A stretch of DNA of 64,000 nt from Straminergon stramineum (lineage: Eukaryota; Streptophyta; Bryopsida; Hypnales; Calliergonaceae): assembly GCA_963920665.1 (NCBI GenBank), contig OY987271.1:6637350-6701349 (forward strand), written 5' to 3'. Under the pieces are notes generated by a model that was given only the letters and a program-made list of their open reading frames with translations, did not search any database and was not told the DNA's origin. A program made the translations under genes and the position numbers. This document shows, piece after piece, positions 12,141-24,529 of this stretch (position 1 is its first letter; each line of letters starts with the position of its first letter).

Positions 12141-14430
12141 CACTACAATAAAACAGGTATTTTATGACTGCAAAAAATGACTACAATGAGTCGTAAAATC
12201 TCAAAATATGACTTAGGTAGAAAACACTGTAGATGGCGCACGATATGATTGGGTCTAGTCATTACGGACTAGTCAAATTTTTCATGAGTCATATTTGTTT
12301 TCATTTGTATTGGGGGTATGCTTAGCCATATCTTGCCTATGTGGTGTATATGTTGACTATCTTTGGAGTCTTGACTTTTCCTTGAACTGCCCGGTCAAAA
12401 GAAAAAAAAGTCTACGTGGCATATGACTCCATGTAGTCATATTTTTGGTTGATGTGGAATATGACTTCTATGAGTCATATTTTTGGTTGATGTGAAAAAT
12501 GACTCTTATGAGTCATATTTTTTGTCGATATGAAAAATGACTCTCGTGAGTCATATTCTCTATATGTTGATGTAAAAATCACTTTAGTGGGTTGTATTTT
12601 TTATTGATGTGGAATATGACCTTCATAAGTCATATTTTTAGTTGATGTGAAAAATGACTATTGTGAATCATATTTTTTGTGATTATGAAAAATGACTCTT
12701 ATGAGTCATATGCTGTACATGTTGATGTAAAAATGACTCTAGAAAGTCATAATTTTTTCTTGATGTGGAATATGACCTTCATGAGTCATAATTTTATTGA
12801 TGTGAAATATGACTAATGTAAGTCATATTTTAGCTCATGTAGTAGTTTATATGGAATATTACTTATAATTTTATGATTGAATGTAGTCATAATTTTAAAA
12901 ATATAAAGTCACATTAATAACATGATTGTGAGCCTTATATAGTTACAACGAGTCATATTTTGGCTAAGATATATTATAAAATATGACTCAAGCAAGTAAT
13001 ATTTGTAATTGGGGTGACTTGAGGTTTATAGTAGCTTTTGTTATAAACTACAATCACATTCCATACAATCTAAATCAATTTGAGGCCTTGCAATCATGCA
13101 TCAACATGGTTTAGCAATTAAATAAATGACTCCATTCAATAAATATTGAGTACATATGATTTTTAAGATGTACAAGAGATAGTTATATTGAAGGAAGAAA
13201 ATGCAAGAAAAAATGTGACTCTTTTCAATGACATTTATTAGTCACTAACACAAAACATATCACAATAACACTTTATAAATTTATATTCCTACACATTCTA
13301 AGACCTATATTCCTTACAAAAATATGAAGAAGTTGCTTCTCCAATGTTGTAAGTAACCTCTAATAACTTCATTCTAGCTTTAAGTGCCTACATATACAAT
13401 GAAAGAGATTAATGTTTAGTAAATGAACAATATAGTTCAACCTTTAAAGATTTAAGGCAACAAAAAATATGAAGTACAAGTTTACAGTAAGAAAAATTCA
13501 TAACCACTATATCTTTAGAAAATATAAATAAATAAGAAAAAAGAACAACAATAGTGATAAAAGAAATAAGAACTAGAATGTGGCAAGTATTAAGAGGTAA
13601 TAATAAACAAGAAGAAGTAAGAATTAAAGTGCTACAAAACAAAACACGAGATACAACTTAAGATGCAATAAAATGCAACAAATAACAAAAGAAAATAAGA
13701 ACTAAGAGGCAACAAGAAGTAACAAGAAATATGATTTAAGATGCAATAAATAACAAGAAGAAGAAATAACTAAGATGTAACAAGAAGAAACAAAAAATAC
13801 AATTTAAGATGCAATAAAATGCAATAAATAACAAGAAAAAGCAAGAATTAAAAAGAAACAAGAAACACAAGTTAAAATGAATCAAAAAGAAATTAAAAGT
13901 AAGAATTAGGAAGCAACAAGAGATAAGAACTAGGAAACAAGAATTAAGATGAAACCAAAAAAAACTAGAAGCAATAATCAAGAACTAAGAAACAAAAAAA
14001 GTAGGAACTAAGAAGCAAAAATTAAGAAGTAACAAGAAGAAACTACAAACAAGAATCAAGAACTAAAAAGAAACAAAAATTAAGAACTAGGAAGCAAGAA
14101 TTAAGAGGTAACAAGAAGAAACTAGAAGCAAAGATCAAGAAACAAAAAGAAACAAAAAGTAAGGACTAGGAGGCAAAAAGAATCAAGAGCTAGAAAACAA
14201 TAAGAAGCAAAACGTAAGAGACAACAAAAAACAAAGAAGAAGAAGAAGAAGAAGAAGAAGAAGAAGAAGAAGAAGAAGAAGAAGAAGAAATGGCGGCTAG
14301 GGTTTCAAAACCCTAAATTAGTGGTGGCTACATAGAAGTGGTGGCTAGGGTTTTAAACCCCAGTCATGGACATGACTTGCTTTAGTCATGCGACTTGACG
14401 TAGTCATGCAAGTCAATAAATATGACTATA
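12141..14430. repeat. Left subterminal ATGACT/AGTCAT array of the giant CACTA-type element
   Basis: From the terminus inward, 'gagtcatatttt' and 'aaaatgact' alternate in units of about 60 bases, densest at 12,430-12,990. An example is 'atgagtcatatttttgg' followed by 'ttgatgtgaaaaatgact'. Scattered 'tagtcatg' copies continue to about 14,420. In CACTA elements such subterminal repeats bind the element's own DNA-binding protein; that role is inferred here. Confidence 0.8.
13490..14290. repeat. Purine-rich tract ending in a (GAA)n microsatellite
   Basis: On the plus strand this is a long A/G-rich stretch of degenerate 'aagaagcaagaactaag' and 'aacaagaagaaact' units. It ends in a clean GAA microsatellite at about 14,233-14,289. 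Long frames on either strand here have low complexity and are not real genes. The tract lies inside the left subterminal region of the giant CACTA-type element. Confidence 0.75.
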
Positions 14431-16235
14431 CTAAGCAATAAAGTTATTTTAACAACAAAATTTGCTACAAAGTGGATGTATGTTACAATACAACTCTACA
14501 AAATGTATAAAGGGAAGTTACAAGGCTTTAAGTTCCTAGAGTTATGGCAAAAAAAAGTCATGCATGAATCAAAGTATCTATGTCCATGCACTAAGTATAT
14601 AAGAGCAAAAGTATTTTATAAAGGCAATATTAAAAAACATCTTTGAATTTTTTAAAAAGGATTATGTTTTTATAGTCTATATCCTTGTAAAAACATTCAA
14701 ACAACCATCTTTTAATTGCAATTCAACCATGTATATCATAGTGAGCCTCAATCTTCATATAAATAATTCTATAAGTTCTAAACAACTCTATAGAGATCCT
14801 TTATAAATATGGCTTATATGACATTGCGGAGAACCTTTCGAAAAAAGAGACAAACTTCAATACATAATATATATGAGTGTTTTATTTATATCCTTGAGAT
14901 AAAACAAACACAACTATATTTTTTGTTGTTGGGCTTCAAATCCTAAGTTGAATATTTAAATATTGTTCAATGAGTATTCTAAGCAATGAACAATTTGTTT
15001 CTAATGATAAACTGTAAGTGGTTCACATCTAAACTAAAACACACTCAAACTATAAAAGTTAAAGTTTTAGATGGTTTTGGCCAATCTAGGCCAAAATTCT
15101 AGACTTTCAAATCCTAGTTGAGAAATTTTAAAATTTGTTAATTTAAGGTGTAGAACGTTGTAGGCCTATTCTAAAATTGTAAAGATATTTATAAAGAAAT
15201 GTTTTTAGCAAAAAAATATAGATGAATGAAGGTTTGTTTTTAATTTATCCTTCAAGATTTCATCCAACATTTTCTCTTAGCCTATAATTCTAAATTCATT
15301 CATACTTTCAAAATTGGATTCTAAATGTCACTAAATTTCAAGTTTCCTTTTTTACTTGAATTGGATGAACTTTGGTATTTTTTATCCAAAACTAATGCCA
15401 TAGATTATCCAATTTTATTGTACTCTATCTTCCAGAATTTTTTTCTATTTTTTAAAGTGTATTATGTTACTGGAATCCTCTACAAATTAACGAAGTGGTC
15501 TTGAATTCCAAATTAGATTTAATAAATTCTTAGAGGTTTGATTTAAACCTCTAATTTCTAGCACAACTATAGTTTCTACAAGAAGAGAATAAACTAAGTG
15601 CCAAATTTAAGGACATGCCTTGGAATTTGTTTCCACAACATCCCTATTCTCCAACATGTATATTGTAATTGTATTATGAAGTCTGCTTTAATCCATTTGT
15701 GTTACATTTTTTGTGTTTTTGGAAACAACTTAAATAACAACTTTTACAACAAGGAGTATAAATTAGATATATATAATCTCATTCTTTTCTTTCAACCTAT
15801 TTTTTTCTACTTCCCCCTCTTTACTTTCTCCAAATTATTTTCAACATTTTTTGTTATTTTCCTTCATTTTTTGAAATAGTTTAGAATTGCAATCTTTGAG
15901 TTCTACTACTACTAATTGATTTCTAATTACTCTAGGAATCAAAGAATTGTAATGACATCAACCTTGTAAGTGCTAACTAAATATCTACTTAAAATTTGAA
16001 AACTTCATTTGATCAACTATGTATATTATAATCAACAATCTTTGTTTAATACATAGTCAAATCTCTATAAGGGGGTCATATTAGTCTCCTAACCATGTCC
16101 AAAGCTTGGGTAGCAACTTGGAATCTACGCTTCTTCTTCAAACACTTAGAGACTCTCAACACAAATCGCACTCCTCACTTACTCTTGTTCCATGGCCACT
16201 CGGGCATGAATTTTTCTCACATTCTTCTTTTCAGA
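14431..16235. other. AT-rich interior of the CACTA-type element, no gene seen
   Basis: Several short frames occur, but all are low-complexity and AT-driven, with no recognisable domain. No repeat family was recognised. Confidence 0.4.
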
Positions 16236-16395
16236 GTTGACGAAAGTGAGCGTCCCTAGCAAATTTGCGTCAAAAAATCGGCCATCCGAACTTCGCGGAT
16301 GTTGCATCTCCAGTGGGTAAAAAACGCTGTCCGCAAATTTACCCTGGGTAAATGCAGTTGGGCGGACAGGCAGTTGGGCGGACGGCTAGTGGCTA
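16236..16395. repeat. Left outer GTCCG/CGGAC cluster
   Basis: This CpG-rich island in AT-rich DNA contains 'gctgtccgc' and 'gggcggacaggcagttggg' followed by 'cggacgg'. It lies downstream of the minus-strand hAT locus and marks the left outer edge of the gene block. Similar clusters occur near 20,500, 24,600, 28,700, 31,500-31,870 and 34,820-34,960. Confidence 0.55.
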
Positions 16396-16858
16396 GTTTT
16401 TTAATACAAAGCTTCAAGTAAACCTTGATTCCTTGAATGCTTTTTACAATAACATATGGAGTTGTGGACTATCTTTTGTAGTGTACTCAACCAAAGAAAT
16501 TGTACACTATAATTGCAATTATGAATTATCAAAGGAAAGGATTAAAAAAAAAATTCAACATTCTCTTTCCCTTGAAAACTACCAAATCTATGATTCTATG
16601 ACAATCATGAAGTCCAAATTGTTGCATTATATATGTATCTTGCAATGTATCATGCTTCATATAAAGAAAGAGGAACACAATCAATTTTAGGGGGTCTTCT
16701 TCTTGGTTTTGCAATTAAAAAAAAAATAATCATATTTTCAACATCAATAAGGAAACTCCAAGTCTCCAACTGCAATGATAGCTTCAGACAATCAATTGCC
16801 ATTACATGCTCAATGTATCATAAGCACCTAAACACCTAAGCCTACATCCCTTGAATCT
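16396..16858. other. AT-rich stretch without a clear gene
   Basis: The stretch lies between the left outer GTCCG cluster and the basic minus-strand frame at 16859-17185. A short frame at 16433-16690 (+) is AT-driven and has no recognisable motif. It may include the 3' region of the minus-strand hAT locus. Confidence 0.3.
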
Positions 16859-17185
16859 CTAAGGCTTGTAATCACTATCTCCTTTCACCTCAACCCCGCT
16901 ATTGTCACATCTAGTTCCCCATCGGTCGTCTTCATCGTTAGATGTCTCTTCCATGTCATTTGATGAAGATTGTACTATTTTCACTCCTTGTACTTGTGTA
17001 GATGTCAATGATCTCATTGATCTACCGGTCTTTTTCTCCATTTTGGCTCTTAATATAGCCTTACCAATGCCTTCCTTAAGGCTAGGGATTCTTTTCATTT
17101 TCTTCTTTGAAGAAACTTGATAGGTATCAAGTGGGATTCTACCCACATTCGGTCTCTTGGTTGGAGAAGTAGCAAAGGGTTGCAT
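16859..17185 (-). CDS. Basic protein fragment downstream of the hAT locus, possible last exon
   Basis: A 108-aa frame beginning at an ATG (17183-17185). The N-terminal half is strongly basic (SPTKRP and SSKKKMKRIP look like nuclear-localisation stretches) and the C-terminal half is acidic. I do not recognise a family. It lies about 95 bases downstream of the hAT pseudogene on the same strand but in another frame. It could be the gene's last exon after a short intron, or the same reading frame after a frameshift. The acidic/Ser-rich tail of the hAT product and this segment have similar composition, which supports a single original protein. Confidence 0.35.
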   Translation of the reverse strand: MQPFATSPTKRPNVGRIPLDTYQVSSKKKMKRIPSLKEGIGKAILRAKMEKKTGRSMRSLTSTQVQGVKIVQSSSNDMEETSNDEDDRWGTRCDNSGVEVKGDSDYKP

Positions 17186-17279
17186 TATTCTTTTTTTATG
17201 AGCTCTAATAGAGTCTTCACCCTATGATTATCTCTACTTTTGGCGCTCCTTGAATAATTAACTGCATTGCATTCAAAGA

Positions 17280-20165
17280 CTACAATGTTTGACCTAATGA
17301 TTTCAAGGAATGGTGTGGTGGATGGCCTTGATGTTGAATAAACATTGAAGCCAATGTCTCATCCTTATTATCATCATCGGTACATGATAAAATGGTTCGA
17401 CTTGGATTGCCTTCGGAACCCATCTCTTTCATAGGAGACAAATGTCTTTTTCCAAGCCGTGATTTCCTTGAACCATCCAATGTCGTGGCATCGCTTTTAA
17501 ATAGTGCACATGGAGGAGCGCTACATGGTGGTTTGAGAGAATCTTCCATGAGTTGCATTTTGCCAATACCATTGTTGACAAAAATTGGGCTACGTGACTC
17601 CATCGAACGTGCTTCAACATTGTCTTGTACTTCGTGTGGTTTGGCATTTCCAATATTTGCTTCCCCACATTTCTTGCTTGCTGATACCACTATTGATGCA
17701 CCAATTGCATTGCACACATTCATCTGAACGTTCACCTGACATCCTCCTTTGTCTTCATGTTGGTGATTTTTTTCTACCGCCATTATCGGGGATAAAGCAT
17801 CAGAAATGGAAATCACTTCATCTTTTTCAAGACTCCCATCATTCGCAATCGTTGTCCTATTAGTCGCCCTTATCTCTACATACGTATCCTCCATGTTTGG
17901 TAGAAGATTTTTGCTACTCATGAATCCAATTCCATCCACAAATCTAGCTATCGAAGGTACATCATCATCAAGCCCGCAATCATCCTCATCTGATCGAAAC
18001 TCATACATGTCTCCATCCGCGACTCCGAAGTCTTCATTGTTTTGATTAGGAGTCTCAAACATTTCCTCGTCAAAATTGTGCATATCATAATTCACAGCAT
18101 CTCTATCATCAGATACAGATTCATCATCTTTGTCTTCTAAGATAGGCCCTTCTGAATCTTCGGACTCCACGTTGTCATGGTACCACTTCTTTTCATCCTT
18201 CTCCTTCGATGCGGCTATGACTTTGGAATTGGTGTATACATACACCAAATCGGCTGCTCTCTCTGGCTTCAACTTGTTCCGGGATTTGTTGTGAACAAAA
18301 GAGTAGCTACTCCGATTTCGTTTACATGAAGATGATGACACCGGTTGGGCCAAAATCCTCTTTGCAATTGGAGCAATGAGCTTGCCACATGCACCCTCAA
18401 AATCCCACCAAGCATGTGCCGACAATTTCTACTTAGCCGGATCCAACATGTCATGGAACGGAAGATCTCGGTGTCGAAATGCTACAAACTCCTTCACTAC
18501 GTCAGGATAAGTTTCCGATTGACATATTTTCCTGATAACATGCTTGCATGCGTTTGTTGCATCTTGATCGTCATCTAGTTCTTTATCGTGAACAAGGTAA
18601 GGGTTCAAAAGAGCTCTTGCATAATGTAAATCAGTCTCTACCATTTTCCGCCACTTACCAAATGACTTTTCAATAGGAATGGCTAAGTCCGAGGACAAAC
18701 CAAAGGGTTCTTTTTATAAAGAGAAGACATGCTTCTCTAAATTCCTCATAATGTGCAACATCTTGCCCATGCATGGTGTCTTCACATCCAAATCACGTAG
18801 ACCAAACACCACAGGAGCCATCAATTCTCCAAAATTAGTGGCATGGGTCCAAAAATGATCATCTAAAATTGTCTTCTTCACCTCCTGAGACTCCGTACGA
18901 GATTTTGCCTTCTTCGTGTCCCGTAACTTGAGCACATATTTTACCCATTGTGGATCTACCACACTTTGTTGCAATCCAGCGTTGACCTTCAATAAACGAG
19001 AAATCATGAAGAAATTTGAGGCAAATCTTGTTTTCACCGACATCAATAAGCTATTCTTCATTTCGTGCTTTTGAAATATAGCTAGCGGCATATGCTGCAA
19101 TCTGAAGAACTTCACAACGGTTTGGGCCTTTTCCACTAGCTCCTTCAACCATTCTTGCTTCCCCCAATCTTGAAGCAACAAATTCAAGGCGTGCACCACA
19201 CAACCTTGAAAGAAAATGTGCGGATATTTACTCGACACCATATTCCATAGTGCCGGATTTACAGGAGCTTTGTCTGCAGTCACTTCCACAACATTTGTGG
19301 GGCCCACTTGTTCTATAAAATTTTCCAAGACAGAGGCCAAAAAAGGAGCATTCTTTTTTATTCCACTTGTATCCACTGATCCCAGAAATTGCTCACTTGT
19401 AGAAGATACAAGCATGGCATTTATCAATGGTCGATTGATAACCGAGCTCCATCCATCAATAGACAATGTTGCTCCAAACTTCCGAATGCTATCTTCGGTC
19501 CAATTATGAAGCTTTGTCTTGATGTCGGTCTTCGCTTGGTCAAGCAATTTATGGCGTAAATCATGATACGATGGTGGAGCGTAAGGCTCACGGTACTCAG
19601 CTGTTTTTTTCACTACTTCTTTAAATGCCGGATTTCGAGCTATGGCAAATGGTATGTTTGCCGCATAGAAGAAATTGGCCCACATTGCATTCAAATTGTG
19701 TTTTGCTACGGAATCAAAGCCATCTACTAGACTACTCTGTCTTTGAGGTCTACTGCTTGATGCCCTTGGAGTGTCACGATCACTGGATGTTTTTGTAGTT
19801 CGGTTTACTTTGGATCCTACACCAACAAATTCTTCTGGTGTTGCGCATGAGTCTTCTTGAATAGAATGCGCCATATCCCTCTCATTTGAAAAATCGCGAA
19901 TGACCATACGCATGCTACGAACATCTACATTGTCAATGATCAATCTCTACGGGAATGCCCCATTAGATCGAAGAAATAGGATTTGAACATCCGGCGTCAA
20001 TTGCGAACAAAGACTCACTCCTGTATCACGAACACTTGATGGGCCTTCATATCCTAAATGGCTCAACATATGGCTTATCTTCTTGGCAAACACCGAGTTG
20101 CAAGCCTTGCACTTTACCTTACCAATTGATGGGGTACCATACCAACCAAACCAATCCTTGCTCAT
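17280..20165 (-). pseudogene. hAT-superfamily transposase (BED finger, DUF659, hATC), broken by in-frame stops
   Basis: One reading frame runs through the whole locus with no frameshift, but it meets TAG (19947-19949), TAA (18714-18716) and TAG (18429-18431). The start was chosen at an ATG at 20163-20165; longer predicted starts use TTG. Order: a BED-like zinc finger (KCKAC ... HMLSH), a DUF659 catalytic core with the first Asp in LSIDGWSS and a second in VTADKAPVN, a CVVHALNLLLQD motif, then the hAT dimerisation domain (HAWWDFEG ... AQPVSSSSCKRNRSSYSF). An acidic tail of about 300 residues follows, unusually long for the family. Plant relatives usually read CERNWS at the SSCKRNRS site, and that Glu is the expected third catalytic residue. 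It is Lys here, so even stop-free protein might not cut. Alternatively the stops could lie in unrecognised introns, but the flanking frames join too well for that. Confidence 0.85.
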
Positions 20166-20485
20166 AGTGGCAAGGCACAAATTTTAATTCCGTATATTGG
20201 AATAAAATTCAAAATGTGAAAATTGGATGAACAATGTCCAAATATAATAAAAACTGAGTGCACAAAGCCTTGAAAATCAAGGCCCTCCCGTCCACTGAAC
20301 TATACATTACCAAGCAAGGGACACAAAAATTGCAGCTCCTAGCCCTTGGAAATCTTAGTGTTCAGTTTTCAAGAGTGCTCTCAAATGACTTCTTTCCTAT
20401 AGTTATAGTCTCCAAAATTGGCCTGACTGTTGGAGACTTCGAGACCATTTTTGAATCCACAAAACATGCAATCCAACATTGGCTG

Positions 20486-20530
20486 ATTTCGTGGCGGACG
20501 AGCGGATGGGCGGACGGGCAGGGTAGATCG
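20486..20530. promoter_or_regulatory. Short GTCCG/CGGAC cluster upstream of the hAT locus
   Basis: 'ggcggacgagcggatgggc' followed by 'ggacgggcaggg' lies about 325-360 bases upstream of the hAT start at 20165. It is also downstream of the RING locus. It is the shortest of the clusters. A regulatory role is inferred only from the same arrangement at the other block genes. Confidence 0.4.
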
Positions 20531-21034
20531 CGTTCAATGCTTCAAGAGAGGTGGGAAATAATATGGATTTATGGATGGAATGAGGAGATTTCAGAAAATT
20601 ATGGTTTTGTCGAAGGGTCTTATAATTTAAAATTTCTAGATCAGCATGAAAATAACACATACTTCACAAAAAGGTGTCCTTCATAAATCATAATAGCATG
20701 AATTTAAAAGAAAGAAAAACAAATGATTCATTCAAAGATATATATATTTGGATATATTTAGAACTTCAAAACAAATCAAAATTCATCATGAGTACAATGA
20801 ATTACTACTAGTACTCAACCCTTATAACATTCAAGCCACACTCGGTATACTTCTATACTATTAAACATAATAAAATAAGGAAAGCCTCTCTTATATTTAA
20901 GAACCACTACTCTCTCCTAAATCGTGAGATGGCCCCTCCTTAGCCAAAAGTCTTGCACTCATTCGTCGAGTATTTGGCCCAGGACTGTAGACAACACCTC
21001 CTCCGGATCTAACCTCCATGTCAACCGTTGAAAA

Positions 21035-24000
21035 CTATTGTTTGGTTTCCAGAGAGTGGTCATCATCGTCGTCATCCTCTCTCTTCCGTTTTGAAGTTCG
21101 CTTTGGAGACAAATCTACTTCTTCAACCTTCAAGGCCTTCAACGCAGCATCCACTCGATCTACGAACACATTGACCTGTTTGTCATTAGCTTCGATGGGT
21201 AATCCTATTGGTCGAAAATCGGCCAATAGAAACCCCTTGCATTCAGCTATGATGTCACCTATCCTCTTGTCAAATGCCCCAGCTATCTCCACAAATGAAT
21301 GCCCTGTAGTTGTTTCCCCATCTATTTCCACAACAGCACGAGCTTTGGCAGCTTCTTCCAACTTTGACAAGAAAAGGGCCCTACCAATCAAAGTGTGATT
21401 ATAAGCCCCGTATTGCTCATTGAACTCTTGAGCATGCTCCACCTCTACCCAAGTGTTGTTTGGCCCTTTCTTCACTTCTTTGTCGGGAAAGCAAAAAAAC
21501 TTATTGTATTGCACACTCCAATGGCCCCCCATGTTGCAACAAAACAATTCACGAGCCTCGCCATCTTCAATATCCCTGGCTTGCAACTCCACCTCTCTAT
21601 TGACGGTCATCCACATGAAAGGATCCACTGGCTCTCCAGACTCCTCATATAATCCATGTCGGCATTCAATTGAATCCCATGTGAGAGGTTGCCTCCAATG
21701 CAAGAAATTCTGGAACTGGTATGGCCCTTGATCAAGAGGAAGGGTCCATTGGTTGTATTCGTGGCCGGGGGGCATATCTTCCAAGATCCCAAGCATTTTG
21801 TAGAACCGAGGGCTCAGAGGAGAACGACACTCAGCACAAACCGAATGAATGAGTGATGCTTTTGCGATGCATGTCATGTGAAAAGTGTGGCGACATTGGC
21901 CCATGGTTAAGGCTCCTTCAAGGCCAAAAGGACCTTGGCAAAGGCTACAATGATTCTTCAAGATTCCTAGGGCTAGATCGCAAGCATGCACTACTGTCTT
22001 TTCTTTCTCCTTGATGTGCGCTGAAAGTGTGTTGTAAAGGACCCACCCTTCCTCTACTTCCAAGGCCCAATTGATGTGTGCAACATCGTCCTTCTTTGCG
22101 TGGTTCAACCGCTCAAACATGTCATCCATGTCCCCCCCAACATGTAATTTCGGTGGAACCCCTTAGATGTTCATAATACACTTTCTGGAACCGAGCCAAA
22201 GAGTTCTCCACGGCATTGCATTCTTCATCCGACTTCATTGCAAATTTCATAAGCCCTTTCATTGCTCGAGATACTACAGAGGGTTTGTCTTGGAGTTTCT
22301 ATACCCATGCCAACCATCGAGACTCTAATCCGCTCTTCGGCATGTATTCCTCTATGCCCATGATTTTTTGAAATCGGTCCAACTTCAACCCAACAAGGAT
22401 TTTCTCTTGAATTGCTTCATCTAATTTCAACTGTAGCTCTTCCACCTCACCACCTTTCGTTTGCGTCGAAGCATCCTACAATGTAAGGGAAACATTAGGA
22501 ATGATGGTTCGTACTACTTCTTCACATTTCTTGTCATTCCCAACCTCATCCACATTCAAGATGATGGACGTCTCCACCGCTTTTGCCTTCTCAAAAGGAA
22601 GAGAGAGTTGATCACTCTCTTGACTTTCTTGCACAAATGGAATGTTCACGGAGTTTGTGGTAGGCCTACCCCTCTTCAACTCTTTTACTTCGAGCTCCAA
22701 TTCTTCGATGCGCTTTCTTTGAACGACCTTGTTACAACGTTCTTGATCCATGTTTTTCTGCAACATCTGCAGCTTCTTTTCCAAGTCCTCACACTTCATC
22801 TTCAGCCGATGAATGTCTTCCTCTAAGGCCATCAAACTTTTTAAGTTCATCACGCCACCTTGAAGAATTGGTGCCACTTTCTCGGTGAAATTGCAAAAAG
22901 CCAAGGCACTAGTCAACAATTCAAGTGCCATTCTGGAAAATTCCTTTGCCACATCCCTAATCCAAGGAGTAATTTCAGCTACCATTTGAGCTGAAGTTCT
23001 CAATCTGTATGCGGTTTGCGAAATAGTACCCCAGCCACCTTCTCCTGCAGGCTGACTAGAGCTGCTTGCCTCATTTTTGGGATTAGAATGAAGATGTTGT
23101 TCTGCTAGTACTCGCCAATGACTACAACATTCTAACAACTTTTTCAATTGATTAGTGGTGGGTATGGAACAACGAATCTCCAATTGCGCCAAGCTTAAAG
23201 TTGCCAAATGTGGATGCCTCTAGTTCTTGCACTTAATATTTGTCTTGGGCTCAACCTTCGACTCGGGCTTATGTTTTGATGCAAACTCAACATTCGAATT
23301 GGGCTCAATGTTTGGCTTCGCCTTGGCGTCATTGGTAGTTGAGAAATCGGAGTTGCATATTCCACCAAGCTCTCAAGAGCTTTATTATCTATGTAACCTT
23401 GAATTCTAGCATTGGCCCTTGCAAGTTGTTCCTCATTGACCTCTCCATTTGGTGAAAAAGGTGACCCACGTTCTTCTACTAGTGTTTCTTTGTTTGCAGC
23501 CATGTCTAGACCGCCCAAGGTTATTTCATTCGTTGTAGTTTCCTTGCTTGGAGCCATGCTTTGTTCACCCAATGTTATCACATTTGGTGTGGATGTGAAG
23601 CACATTGGAGGAGTTACAAAAACCTCTCCATCCACACCTCCCGAGCACACATTGCTCACTTCCGTGCAAGGTTGTGCCACTTCTAAGGGCCTTAATTGTA
23701 CTGCATCACCTAAAACCTTAGAGACATTTGTTGTACGCGTTGTAGTATTTTTTAATACTTTTGGGGTCTTCGTTGGTTCACTTGGTTTTGCCTGAGAATC
23801 GTACAGATCGGGAATGTCTTTTTGATTGGGTTGCAGTAAAAGTGGAGAATCCACCTTGGATGGATAAGTGCTCCAATCTACCTTGCGGTTTAAAATGAGT
23901 TTTGCATACACCATGGACGCCACACTGTAATTTATGCATCCCTTACTCCTTGGCTTGTCCCCAAATAGCGCCCGCCACACCTCCTCCAATCGATGCACAA

Positions 24001-24288
24001 AATGCTTATTGTTGCAATTACGTGGCTTACAACAAAAACCATGTGTATGCACCACGTGGCAATCCTGAGGCCACAACTTGTCAATGTGGTACATTTTAAC
24101 ATACTTCTTGCATGTTTTGAAGGTCCAATATTCCCTTTCCTCCTCCTTCCAACCACTCTCCACTTTGATGTTTGGGTCATCTAAAATCTCATAGTGAAGC
24201 CCATGAGGGGCCCCCTTCACTTTAGTCCCTTTTTTTTTTCACCTCCTAAAGTCCTCCCGTCGTTGGTAAGAACACCTTGATCCGCCAT
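21035..24288 (-). pseudogene. Cys-rich / coiled-coil / RING-H2 protein, broken
   Basis: One long ancestral frame can be followed from an ATG at 24286-24288 to a stop at 21035. The parts in order: a short leader and Lys run; a Cys/His-rich module (KTCKKYVKM, then CCKPRNCNNKHF); a Ser/Thr/Pro-rich linker; a coiled coil with many Leu, Glu and Lys residues (about 22,630-22,850); a helical linker; a RING-H2 finger (CSLC, CRHTFHMTC, CAEC); and a C-terminal nuclear-localisation stretch, SPKRTSKRKRE, with an Asp run. Breaks: an A10 run at 24231-24240 that is out of phase, a one-base shift near 23,195-23,205, TAG at 22476-22478, TAG at 22299-22301, and a run of seven C at 22132-22138 that puts the RING segment out of frame. 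The RING segment alone is open for 364 aa from its own ATG at 22129, so a shorter protein could still be made. RING-H2 domains usually act in ubiquitin ligases; no substrate is suggested. Confidence 0.65.
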
Positions 24289-24529
24289 GATAGATGATTT
24301 GAACTTTTGAGCCCTTCGAAAAATAATACCACGGCACGTGAGTACTGTGAGATGTGTGTAAATAAGTAATAGCATAAATCAACAATAGTAAAAAAAACTC
24401 AAGGACCCCCACTCTCCACCCTGTAGGAGCAACTGACACTTAAAGCAATAGTAGCACATCCAACCTGGCGCCGAAGGAGAGTAGAAGTGAGAAAATGAGG
24501 AGGCTGTCCCCCCATATACCCGTCCGCCA

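Noticed and set aside
13736..13981. Minus-strand frame rich in Phe/Leu/Cys resembling a membrane protein
   Set aside because: It is the reverse of the purine-rich repeat tract and is low-complexity.
17280..20165. Interpretation of the stops in the hAT gene as introns
   Set aside because: The frame continues directly through each stop with conserved family sequence on both sides and without plausible splice signals.
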